Shown here in pieces: positions 13,345-23,348 of a stretch of 64,000 nt of DNA. Under the pieces are notes generated by a model that was not told where the DNA came from, did not search any database, and was given only the letters and a program-made list of their open reading frames with translations. Every line of letters starts with the position of its first letter. The first letter of the stretch is position 1. A program made the translations under genes and the position numbers. This DNA comes from Symbiodinium natans (Eukaryota; Sar; Dinophyceae; Suessiales; Symbiodiniaceae), in the NCBI GenBank assembly GCA_905221605.1, contig CAJNDS010001113.1, forward strand, positions 621,001-685,000, written 5' to 3'.

Positions 13345-13618
13345 TTAGGGTTTAGGGTTTAGGGTTTAGGGTTTAGGGTTTAGGGTTTAGGGTTTAGGGT
13401 TTAGGGTACGGCCTTAGATTCTTGATCCTATCCAACCTGAGAGCCCGTGTGAGCTGAGGCGTGCGGATTGTTCTTGGCCGAATTTGCTTGGCCCTACGAA
13501 ATGCACCAAGGCGGTGGTTGGAATGCTCCGGGTTATTAGCACTAAACCCTAAACCCTAAACCCTAAACCCTAAACCCTAAACCCTAAACCCTAAACCCTA
13601 AACCCTAAACCCTAAACC
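13345..13618. repeat. Facing telomeric arrays
   Basis: TTTAGGG repeats at about 13345-13407 and CCCTAAA repeats at about 13543-13618 flank about 135 bp of unique DNA. Same layout as at 2536-2741. Confidence 0.88.
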
Positions 13619-14195
13619 CCGTTTGCCGCGGCTTGGAGAGTTGGCTTGAGATGACCAAGTCTCATAAGGTGTTGAATCTAGGGGTGCCCGAAACCCGAAG
13701 TCCTGAAACGCAAGACTTGAATCTGAAGGACTTGGCATGCAAGAAGGCAGAACCCATCAAAAACCTGAAGCTCCGCAGACTCTGCGCCGCTCAAATTTCA
13801 TTGGCTGCCACACAGGCCCGTGCAAAGACGCGAGGCATGACACGCTGCTTGTCTGACATCCTATGGGAAGGGATAAGATGCCCGCGGAAACGCGGCTTAA
13901 TCCCCTCGATTTCGGACGGCGAGAGCCCATACCGCTAACTCCACAGTCGGGAGCGAAACGTCGCCTTCTGTGATCTTCTGTGTATCCATTAAGTTGCCCT
14001 CTTGCTGCTTTCGGCCCTCGGTTGCAATTCTGCCTCAATCTTTCGGGTGATGCCTCTCCTAGTTGACGTTTTTGCCTTTGCCTCGGTTTGGTTATATTTG
14101 GTTGCAGTTTGCAAGTGAGAAGCATACCCTGGGTAGCCGGAGGTCAGGAGGGTTGGGGGGGGGTGGGGCACAGCTGGGTGATCCTCAAAAGATAG

Positions 14196-14952
14196 ATTTA
14201 GGGTTTAGGGTTTAGGGTTTAGGGTTTAGGGTTTAGGGTTTAGGGTTTAGGGTTTAGGGTTTAGGGCTTCACAGCTACACTTGAACCCGTGCCCAATGTT
14301 TCAGGACCCATGTCTGCGCCAAATGGCGTGCAATGGCGCTCAGAGGACTCCCCAGAGGGGCAGATAGGGCTTTGGGGCACACAATGGTGAACCCCCAAAC
14401 TGGGACTAATTAATGTTAGGGTCCCTTTAATAAACCCCCCCCCCCCAAATCTTGTTTTGGTCCCCGGGGTTTGGAGGGGTGGAAAAAAAGACGGGGTGCC
14501 AATAATCAATTCTGGGGGTCTGGGGGTCTGGGGGGGCCTTCTCTGCAATGGAACAGCGATTCTCAGCAAAATTTTCAATTCCAGGCCGGAAAAATTTTGG
14601 TATTACCACCTTTTATTATTATCACCGCACCCCCCTATATAGACTTGTTTACATACATCGGCCCGAAAACCTCCCGTAATGGAAAGTAGTCTTCGGCTGG
14701 ACCCCTCTGGCCCGGCGAATTTTGCTATTACCACCCCATTTATAAATGGGACTCTCACATTACTGACGCCGCGAAAACAAGCACCGATGAGCTTAGTCAT
14801 CATGTGCAGAAGTTGAACATCAAAGGTCACAAGTTCGCCGCGAATTCAAGATGCTGCAGGGGGAAGGTGTGTGAGAGAGGGAGGGAACACCCTAAACCCT
14901 AAACCCTAAACCCTAAACCCTAAACCCTAAACCCTAAACCCTAAACCCTAAG
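14196..14952. repeat. Facing telomeric arrays around a 620-bp segment
   Basis: TTTAGGG repeats at 14196-14266 and CCCTAAA repeats at 14889-14952 bracket a unique segment of about 620 bp. That segment shows no gene. Confidence 0.85.
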
Positions 14953-15116
14953 AGACCGAGTCTGCTCGCGAGCCTAGGTGACTGCTGCATGTCACAGTTG
15001 GCATGAGGGGGGCACTTCAACCGGTGTAGCTGCGACACCCCTGCGGTGCAGTCAGGGACGGGGAAAACACTAAAGAACCCAAAGCAGGCGAAACCGGACT
15101 GGACCCCGTTTACGAA

Positions 15117-15173
15117 AAGAAGAAGAAGAAGAAGAAGAAGAAGCAGAAGCAGAAGAAGAAGAAGAAGCGGGAA
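15117..15173 (+). repeat. AAG/AGC trinucleotide microsatellite
   Basis: AAGAAG repeats with two GCAGAA interruptions. Read on the minus strand this gives poly-leucine, which explains the open frame seen there. Confidence 0.9.
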
Positions 15174-15343
15174 AAAGAACAATGAGCGTATGAGAGTTTG
15201 AAAATGCGGCATCTGCAGATCCTTAAACTAGAGCTGCTGATTGGCTAAGCCACTAATCATTTTTCCTGTTTCAGCAGCTGAAAAAGTTCAGTGACATCAA
15301 ATTTCCCGAGTCCCAACAGATACGAGTACCAGGCCCATTGCAC

Positions 15344-15636
15344 TAACATAGGGATCATAATAGGGTGCACTACAATCCCTAGGACTGTTCATACAAGGGG
15401 GTGACCTCCCAACTTATAGATCCACCGACGGAGGAGCCAGATATTGCGACGAGCAGGGAGCGTCCTTTTCAAGCAGGCACCAGCTAAAGGCTACAAGCCC
15501 TGGACATCCTTGAGTTTGGCTTTGGGCTTCAGGTTTGGGATGTTCCATGGTCCACTAACTAACAGTCCTTAATAGGGACTAGAATAGGGGGTACTATAAT
15601 CCCTATTAAGGACTGAAGGGGGAGCGTCCCAACTTC
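15344..15636. repeat. Two copies of a palindromic AGTCC...GGACT repeat
   Basis: Copy one at about 15344-15415 and copy two at about 15563-15636. Copy two has CTAACAGTCCTTAATAGGGA and, inverted, TCCCTATTAAGGACTG. Both are followed by a GGGGG(T/A)G and CCCAACTT stretch. Related palindromes with CTAACAGTC ends occur at 22229-22316 and 22700-22785. Confidence 0.6.
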
Positions 15637-15743
15637 AGGTGCTTACAGGCTTATGATGCAAAGCTTCAGGGCCGAGGCAGACTAACAAGGTTTGGCAAGG
15701 ACAAGTCAGACGCGAGCTTGACACCCCTATTAGTCACCCTCAG

Positions 15744-16262
15744 TTTAGGGTTTAGGGTTTAGGGTTTAGGGTTTAGGGTTTAGGGTTTAGGGTTTAGGGT
15801 TTAGGGTTTAGGGTCGGAAAAATGACTAGCAATATTGGCTTATGGTCCCTTTGTAATTGTACCATGATAAACCTCCCAAAACCCCTATTCTAATTATTCA
15901 GGCTCCTTTCTGAGTTCGCTGCAATCTCAAAAGGACAGCCTCGCCTCTCAATCTCTAGCAAGTATTTGTATGAAGCAAGTGTGGATGTGGTGGTTTCCGA
16001 AAGTAGGGGGTACCTTATTGGGGATCCTTATTCTAAGGGCTCCTACTATTTGGGCGGTCTATATTCGGGGGTCCCTTATTTTGGCAAACCCCGCATGTCT
16101 GTGTGTGTGTGTGTGAGAGCTGCTGGCTGGTTCTTCGTAGGGAATGAGGGAATGAGGTCCCCTAATCATCCCTTAACGGGTATCTATAGGGGGCCTAACC
16201 CTAAACCCTAAACCCTAAACCCTAAACCCTAAACCCTAAACCCTAAACCCTAAACCCCAAAC
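15744..16262. repeat. Facing telomeric arrays around a 380-bp segment
   Basis: TTTAGGG repeats at about 15744-15815 and CCCTAAA repeats at about 16197-16262. The segment between them carries the dispersed repeat shared with 2003-2075 and a short TG tract. Confidence 0.87.
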
Positions 16263-16383
16263 CGGCTGTCCCTCCACAGGGCCGAAGGCCCGACTGCGGT
16301 GCTCCGCGCCAGCCGCGGAGAATGCCCCGACCGCACGCGGCGACCTCGCATCCCTGCCAGGCCATTGCTGTTAACTATTATAA

Positions 16384-16665
16384 GGGTTTAGGGTTTAGGG
16401 TTTAGGGTTTAGGTTTTAGGATTAGGGTTTAGGGTTTAGGGTTTATAGGGTTTATAGGGTTTATAGGGTTTATAGGGTTTATAGGGTTTATAGGGTTTAT
16501 GGGGTTTATGGGGTTTATAGGGTTTATAGGGTTTATAGGGTTTATAGGGTTTATAGGGTTTATAGGGTTTATAGGGTTTATAGGGTTTATAGGGTTTATA
16601 GGGTTTATGGGGTTTATGGGGTTTATGGGGTTTATAGGGTTTATAGGCTTTAGGTTTTTTTTGGT
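16384..16665 (+). repeat. TTTAGGG array passing into a TTTATAGGG nonamer array
   Basis: The block starts with ordinary TTTAGGG and from about 16440 becomes about 24 copies of a 9-bp variant TTTATAGGG, with occasional TTTATGGGG. The pattern suggests local expansion of a variant telomeric unit. TTTATAGGG traces recur at about 17520-17550. Confidence 0.9.
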
Positions 16666-16729
16666 TTAGGGTTTCGGGTAAAGTAATCCCGACATAACCT
16701 AGGAAGGCCAGTGGGGATGGTTTGTATAT

Positions 16730-16915
16730 TTTCCCTTATTGGGGTTGAGAGGATCATATTCAGGATATTTTGTCAGAGGCTTTTAAGAACCCCCCCACAA
16801 AATAGGTTCTAATGATCCTTATATTGCCCTTATAAGGAAGAATATTTTCGATTTTGGGGGTTTAAGAGGATCATGTTGAGGAATATTTTTTCAGAGGGTT
16901 TCAAGGGCCATCCTA
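16730..16915 (+). repeat. Diverged direct repeat, two copies
   Basis: Copies at about 16740-16800 and 16855-16912 share GAGGATCAT, AGGATATTTT/AGGAATATTTT and TCAGAGG. Non-coding. Confidence 0.5.
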
Positions 16916-19900
16916 GTTAAGGATGACCAGAAGCAGACGATATAAGGGCAGATGTTTTTGTTTGCTTCAAGGGCAAGGTTTGTAAGCTCGCGTTCAAGTA
17001 TTGGACGTGGCTTTTAGCACTCATCTGCCGACCTGGGCCTTGTAAGACCAGTGGCCCTGCACCGCCCTGAAACCGCGCTGCCGGCACAGCCTAACCTTGC
17101 CAAGCCTTAGCCTCAAGCCTCAAGCAGCTGAGGGTTTACGAGCTCAACCAAGGCAACAACCGCTCGAAGGTCCGCCTTTGACAAGCCTCCGACAACACAC
17201 ATCTGCACTCCTGCGATCACGCCTTACCCCAAAAAAACGATTAAAGCTTAAACCCCAATCACCATTGTGCAGCAACCTGGTGCGTTTTTGTTCCATTTTT
17301 CGAAGGGGTGGACTGCTTCCTACAGAGCCACAAGGAGACATAAGCAGCCTTCATTTAAAAAACACACACACACACACACACACAAACAAACACCTGCAAA
17401 GCAAAGCGCCTGGCGCGGTGAGGGCACCAAAACCAGGCCCCGAGGAGCTGCGGCGCCGGCCAGCGACGCTGCCCTGGACCTCGCCGCCTCGTGGGACAAG
17501 GCATATGCCGTTTTAGGATTTTAGGGGTTTATAGGGTTTAGGGGTTTATAGGGTTTAAGGGGGTGGGGGTTTGGGGTTCAGAGGTCTAGGGGTTTAGGGT
17601 TTAGGGTTCAGGGATTCAGGGTTTCGGGTTTACTCCGCACGAGGCCAAATTCGGTCTGCACCCTCCCCTAGCCAGAGCCACTCATCAATGCCGTCTGCGT
17701 GGCTAGATGCTGGACATGTCCAGTCCTTGAATGCTCAACAGCCTGGCATAAATCGGCTTCGTAAATTTTGTCAAAGGCTTTCTTTTGTGCCGGCATATCT
17801 TTACGATTGGGTCAGCAACGCCACTGCACACATTCCAGAGTAGTCTGGTCCATGATGCTGTCAAAGGCACACTGTTCTGTAAGCACCTGTCCATGGGCCT
17901 TTCAAGCATATGTTGATCCCCCTCTGGCCCTCAACTTCAACACTTTTGAGCCTTTCGAGCCCCAACCCTCCGAACCCGAAGTCAAGTCCATGACTCGCTG
18001 GAGTTGCATGTCCCGAGCGTCCCGACATTCAGCGCTTTGATCACTTCTCACGCAGGGGCCTAGTCAAGTCTCATAGTAGGGTTTAGGATTTAGGGTTCAG
18101 GGTTCAGGGTTCAGGGTTCAGGGTTGGAATTGTATGGTCCCTTAGACTTTCGAAGCCCGTCAACTCCTAGACCCCCTTGGATACCGAAAGCCTTCTCTCA
18201 AATTGAGTTGAGGGCTGTCCTTTGTGTCCTTTATGAACCCTAAACCCTGAACCCTACGCCCTACGCCCTAAACCCGAAACCCTAACCCCTAACCCCTAAA
18301 CCCGAAACCCTAATTCAATTTCAAGCTCTTTATGAAGATCCACGGAGGATCCCTGCGGGCTGTCATCTCCAGAGGGCATTGGAGCTCAGGGAGCTCTTGC
18401 TGCGCACGGAGAAGGATTGCCACGCCCGGCTGTTACAAAAACACATTGTGTGAGGAGAGTATGGGGTAGACCCTGAACCCTGAACCCTGAACCCTAAACC
18501 CTAAAGATCAGGGGAGGGGGGTGGGGTAGGGGTGGACATTTTGAGATGTGTGCCTCAATTTCATGTGTAGGACGCATGAATTACATTGTTAAGGGGCGTT
18601 AGTTCTTTCAGTCATTTCCTTCGTTCAATTACTTTTTTTGACGGGGCGTGCGAATATTAATAGCCCCTACAAATCACTGTGCTGATGGGATTCTGGCCTG
18701 GGCTTGGGCTGGTTGAGAGCTCAGCCCCCACCCCCCCCCCCCCCCAAAAGAATTGGGGGGGGCGGATGCTTATATGCCTTGGCATGTAAACTCTCCTGAG
18801 AAAAGGATGAAACAGGAAGGGAGGGGGTCAAAGAGGGGGCCAACCAAAAGACGGCGGGGTTAGAAAAAGAAACTGGGGATGCAAGGCATGAAAACATCCC
18901 GACCGAAATGGCGGGTCCAAGCGTGCAAGCCATTTCTACCCAAGCCCCTAGACCGCAATTCTTTGCCACTGGTAGCTGGCTGGTAGCTTGTTCTTAAAGA
19001 CGGCGCCTCTAACAGGCCGTGCGAGTAACCACAATTTCTGGGGCTCGGGGTGGGGGGGGGGTGGGGGGTAATCACGTGACTTGGGACTTCACACCTGCAA
19101 CTCCAAAGCCTGAACCCCTAATCCCCAAAGGCCTAAACCCTTGCTGTTTAATTCGGGGTTTATAAGCAAAACGCGCCCGCGCCTAGGCGAGAGCGCAATT
19201 TCAAGCAAAAAATGTGTCCGAAACTTCAAAACGACACCCCCTACAAAAAACACAACAAACAAAAGATCCTTAAACCCAAAAGAATAGTCCAAGCAGTGCA
19301 AACCCAAATCCTGAAACCTGAACCCTAAACTTTGAACCTTGAACCCTGAAGAAGAATCAACTTGAGCCCACTTTCAGGATCCAGTGCGCAAGTCTGTTGG
19401 GTTACAACCAAAGCACAATTCCAGAAAATCATGCCTGCGCTGTGGCGAGAGCACTATTTCGAACCTGAACTGCCGGAGCCATAACGCAGAAAAAACTTCC
19501 CGAACCGAAAATCGCTATTTGAAAGTTCAACATGGGGAATGAGGAAAACGTGCCCGCGCCTAGGCGAGAGCCCAATTTCGAGCAAAAAACGCGTCCAAAA
19601 CTTCAAAAAAAAAGACCCCCTGGAAAAAAAACAACAAAAAAACGATCAGGCTTCGAGCGAAAATGCATTTTTCCAAAAAAAAAGACCTAACCCTTCAGTG
19701 TTTTCGAGCCCTGCAAATGCTGCGGTCATGACGAAAATGTGTGTTTCGCTTGGGTTTTTAGCCCCCGACGCGAAAAATGTAAACAAAAAATGTGTTCACT
19801 CACACGGCCTCTTACGGGCGCCGCCACCTTGTTCTTCTGCCACCAGGAGCCGAAGATAGACCCTGACGAGCAAATCCAGGCAAGGGCCTTACAAGGCTTC

Positions 19901-20496
19901 GAGGATGATGATGATGATTCCTACAGTTACACCATCTCTGTTCACGTCTCTGGCTGAACCTAGCTGCCATAGCCATACCAAAATGTTCTTAAGTTGTTCG
20001 CGCAGGCGAATCAGAGGCTGCTGCTTGATTGCACTGAAGCAAAAGGGAAGTTGAAGGTTGGAACTGGGTGGGGGCTGCTTACAGTTTTGGGTTGACGGTT
20101 GCTCGCAAGCATTTTGACGGCTTGTCTCGTCCCTGGCCTTGCCTTGTCGACTCCCCAACAGCCCAGCAGTGTTGAAATACGTCAGGTGAGCAGAGACATC
20201 GTGCGCACTGCGCGTAGGACTTCCGACTACACCTCCAAACGCTGTTGTTGTTTCCGAACTGACTACCAAAATCCCTGACCTCGTTGTGTCTTAAGTCCTT
20301 TCACCCCCAGTTTGGTACCCAAGCAAAGGACCCAGAAGCACTGAATTCACGAATGCGTTTCGGCTTCAGGAGGGCCCTCATTTAGGGTTTATAGGGTCTA
20401 GGCTCATCAAACTTATCAGGGAAGCCGTTGAGTCTCCGCCTTTATCTTACAAGCTCCGACGCCATGGTAGCATCTTCAACTCTAAACCGCAACAGT
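16916..20496. other. No recognisable gene
   Basis: Mixed unique DNA with CA repeats (17362-17385), poly-C and poly-G tracts (about 18728-18745, 19047-19066), weak telomeric blocks (17512-17630, 18077-18125, 18235-18312) and a direct repeat of about 95 bp at about 19168-19262 and 19545-19648 (core GCCCGCGCCTAGGCGAGAG), with a partial third copy near 19440. Open frames here are short and without motifs. Confidence 0.55.
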
Positions 20497-20610
20497 ACCA
20501 GGATGGGCTATGAGGCCCTATAACCCCCCATCAACAGCCCGATAAAGGCCCTAAACAGCCCTGTAAAGGGCCCTTTTGAAGGGTTACAGGGTCTAATACC
20601 CCATCCTGGT
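20497..20610. repeat. Palindromic MITE-like element, ATGGGCTA family, copy 4
   Basis: Terminal inverted repeats TACCAGGATGGGCTAT and ATACCCCATCCTGGTA. The inside holds CCCTATAACCCCC, AAGGCCCTAAACAGCC and GGGTTACAGGGTC. This is the cleanest copy together with the one at 13.1 kb. Confidence 0.75.
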
Positions 20611-20961
20611 AAGGTTGCTGCGCTGGAGTCTTGGCGTTTGCCTGGAGGCACCGGATTGGGGCGACGGAGTTTTGATTGACCTTGGATCTGGTGTGTTCTA
20701 GTCTATAATAACCCCCCTTGGGGATTATTTTTCCTTTTTGTTTATATAACCCCCAAGAGGACATTTAAAATTATTTGTTTTATCAAGTTTCTAAGGGTAG
20801 TATAGTAGTGCTTGCGTTTTTGGATGGACTTGGGTTTTTGGGAAACGCATTGGGCCGCAGGGAGTTCAGTGGTTTAGGGCCCGCTGCGTTGCCTAGTTTT
20901 TTTGGTGTATTCTGCACTGGGATGGCATGCAGTCAATTAGTCACAGCCCCAAGGGTCCACT

Positions 20962-21073
20962 TCCTTGGGGACGAAATGAACCCTAAAAGGGTTTATGGTT
21001 CATATACCTTAATAGGAACTATAGTAGTAATGGGTATATGACCCCAATTTTAGGGTTCATTTGGTCCCCAAGG
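20962..21073. repeat. Non-autonomous inverted-repeat element of 112 bp
   Basis: Terminal inverted repeats of 25 bp with one mismatch: the left arm is CTTGGGGACGAAATGAACCC plus TAAAA, and the right arm is its reverse complement with one change. The inside has a second pair, GTTCATATACC and GGGTATATGACC. Different from the ATGGGCTA family. Confidence 0.75.
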
Positions 21074-21193
21074 TTGGCCAGAAGTCCATTCAACGCTGCA
21101 CCCATGCCCAGAGCGTTTTTGCCCAGTGCCTTTTTTGGAGCGCTTTATTCATCATGCTGGCGCTGCTAACCGCTAGGTCCGGGTCCAGGCACA

Positions 21194-21224
<31 letters not shown>

Positions 21225-22128
21225 TCTAAACAGGGGTCACAAGAATGATCCACAACCTCCGAACAGCGCCTTGCCTTGTTCAACACCCTCTTCCGACCGA
21301 AGCCCCAGAAAACTTCATGAACCACCAGGACCCAGAGGAGCCTTGAATCACCTGAACCTCTCAACAGTTCGTCCACCCTGCAGCCTTAAACCGGAGAGGC
21401 AGTGGGTTTTCCAGAGGCGGCTTGCGGTCTCTTCGCGCCCAGCCTCCAAGAAACGCTCCAAATGTTCAGGGCTTCGGTCTAGGGGTCTCAGGCTGTACTA
21501 CATATATGTATACATATGCATATATACATGTGAACAGAAACAAATGAGCCTATATATATATATATATACATACATATACATATATGAGCCCGCCGCCTTT
21601 AGGGTCTATTTAGCTTTGGGTTTTTCTTATTGCTTTAAAAAAGCGAATATAAATATCGTAATACAAAAGTACATATTTGAACCTACATATGGCACACAGA
21701 TCTCATGCCCAGCAGTTCGAGGCCTAGCCGCACGCAATTAGCCGTGAAATTGCTCGCGGCATTTTCTCTTACGCCACGAACTGAAATATGCATTTCATTG
21801 CATATCTGCAAGGTCACTTTCCCTTCATGCCACCCGTGCTAGCACTTTCGGGAGCTCAAAGGCTGCACCAGGCTGCAACTATGGTTCTGCATCGCTTCAC
21901 AGCGCTCTAAGCAAGAACGCTTCTCTGTCTGCTTCCGGGCCGCTCTAAGCATTTTATAAAGGCTCAATGCTGCAAATCAGCGCGTCCGCGCCGATAACTC
22001 CTGCCCCCACCCTTCGCTCCCCTCTCGACCCTTTCAGATAGCTTGGAGAATGCGCAAACCGATTTTGTGTAAGTCCTTATATATATATATAGCATAAAAG
22101 CCTTTCGGGTCAAATAAAAATAAAATTA
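21074..22128. other. No recognisable gene; CA and TA microsatellites
   Basis: Contains a CA tract at about 21187-21223 and a TA/CATA tract at about 21500-21580. A plus-strand open frame (21061-21741) runs through both microsatellites and is therefore unlikely to be real. Composition becomes AT-rich after about 22.05 kb. Confidence 0.55.
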
Positions 22129-22220
22129 ATGCAGCGGCTGTAGTAACTTGTAACTTCTTAAAACAAGTGTGTTATTAAAATATTTAAGAAGTTGTTACAA
22201 GTAACTACAGCCTTTGCATA
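22129..22220. repeat. Inverted-repeat element, GGCTGTAGT family
   Basis: The left arm is ATGCAGCGGCTGTAGTAACT and continues TGTAAC...TTCTTAAA; the right arm reads TTTAAGAAG...GTTACAAGTAACTACAGCC and ends TTTGCAT. It can fold into one long hairpin with a short AT-rich loop. Confidence 0.65.
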
Positions 22221-22228
22221 AAAAAATG

Positions 22229-22810
22229 TAACGCTATTCCTTACGCTAACAGTCCTTTATAGAGATAAAGGCTGCTACGAACCCTATCACGGACTGCTAG
22301 TATAAGGGATAACACAATGACTAAAAACACTAAAGAAAATCTTTAAAAGAACAATCGCGGCAAAAACTGCTGACTCTTAACAATACGACATCACTCAGAT
22401 TAAACAATAGGGAAACTGAAATCCAGTGCTCAGAACTCAGAAATCGCAGTTTCCATCAGGTTATAACAGTTAAAGCATTCAGGTATTGAATTCCAGTATC
22501 CGCACAGTTCCTCAAAAACATATTCACAATATTTACAAAAACTTACCCAATCTCGCACGTTTAACTCGCACCTTAAACGCAAAGCCTTGAGCATTTTACA
22601 AAAAGCAAAAAAGGCGTTTTGTAGTCAAACGGCCGACTGAGCCCTTTATTAATGCAGCTACATGCCTGATCTAAGATTGCGCTGAAACACCTGATGCTAT
22701 TCCTTACGCTAACAGTCATCGATAGAGATTAGAATACGGGATACCATAGACCCTACGAAGGACTGTTAGTCTAAAAGGAATAACATCTCTATGCAAAGGC
22801 ACTAAAGAAA
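22229..22810. repeat. Pair of palindromic CTAACAGTC elements within a 470-bp direct duplication
   Basis: The palindromes lie at about 22229-22316 and 22700-22785. Each starts GCTATTCCTTACGCTAACAG and ends with an inverted counterpart (GGACTG...AAGGGATAACA or GGACTGTTAG...AAGGAATAACA). Each is followed by CACTAAAGAAAA and TTTA(A/G)AA plus CAATCGC, so the duplication extends beyond the palindrome. Confidence 0.65.
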
Positions 22811-23348
22811 ACTTTAGAATCAATCGCAAATAAACTATTAGCTGTTACTAATACCACATCACTGAAATAAAAATGATATTGGATTCCGGTACTTAGAAAT
22901 AAACTTTTGTTTATACTGCTGAAAAAACATTCTGCAACTCCTGAGTCTGCATTTAAAAAACACAGAGACCCTTATACATCTTGCTGACTAGGCCGCTTTC
23001 GAAACAGATCACTTGACAGCTTAGAATATATTAGAAAGTCGGAGAAGTGAGTCGCTTCGGTTCAAAAAAAAACTTCGAGGTCTCTAGCGTGTGTCGAGTA
23101 GTCTCAAGAAGCTTGCAAAATGCATAGCAGCAGGATGCATTTATAACAAATACAGATCTCAGTCTTTTCAGGACTGTATTATAGTATAGCTGAATGCATC
23201 TTTTTGTCACAGCAACAAGCACGCCAGCAAAACATTTTGTCCACATATCCACACGAAGATCTAGCAACTCGCTCATCCGCAAGTCAATAATTCAGAAAGT
23301 CGCAGCAGACCGATATGCACATGATGACTGTTCGTGACTAGAAGTGTA
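22811..23348. other. AT-rich flank of the mobile element
   Basis: No gene recognised. This lies just 3' of the transposase stop codon, where one end of the mobile element would be expected, but I could not identify a terminal inverted repeat pairing this side with the 30.4-33.8 kb side or with the region beyond 41 kb. Confidence 0.4.

Noticed and set aside
14934-15212. Minus-strand frame with a poly-leucine stretch resembling a signal peptide or membrane segment
   Set aside because: The leucines come from an AAG microsatellite.
21061-21741. Plus-strand open frame of 226 codons
   Set aside because: It runs through a CA and a TA/CATA microsatellite, giving Thr/His and Tyr/Ile runs; no domain before or after.
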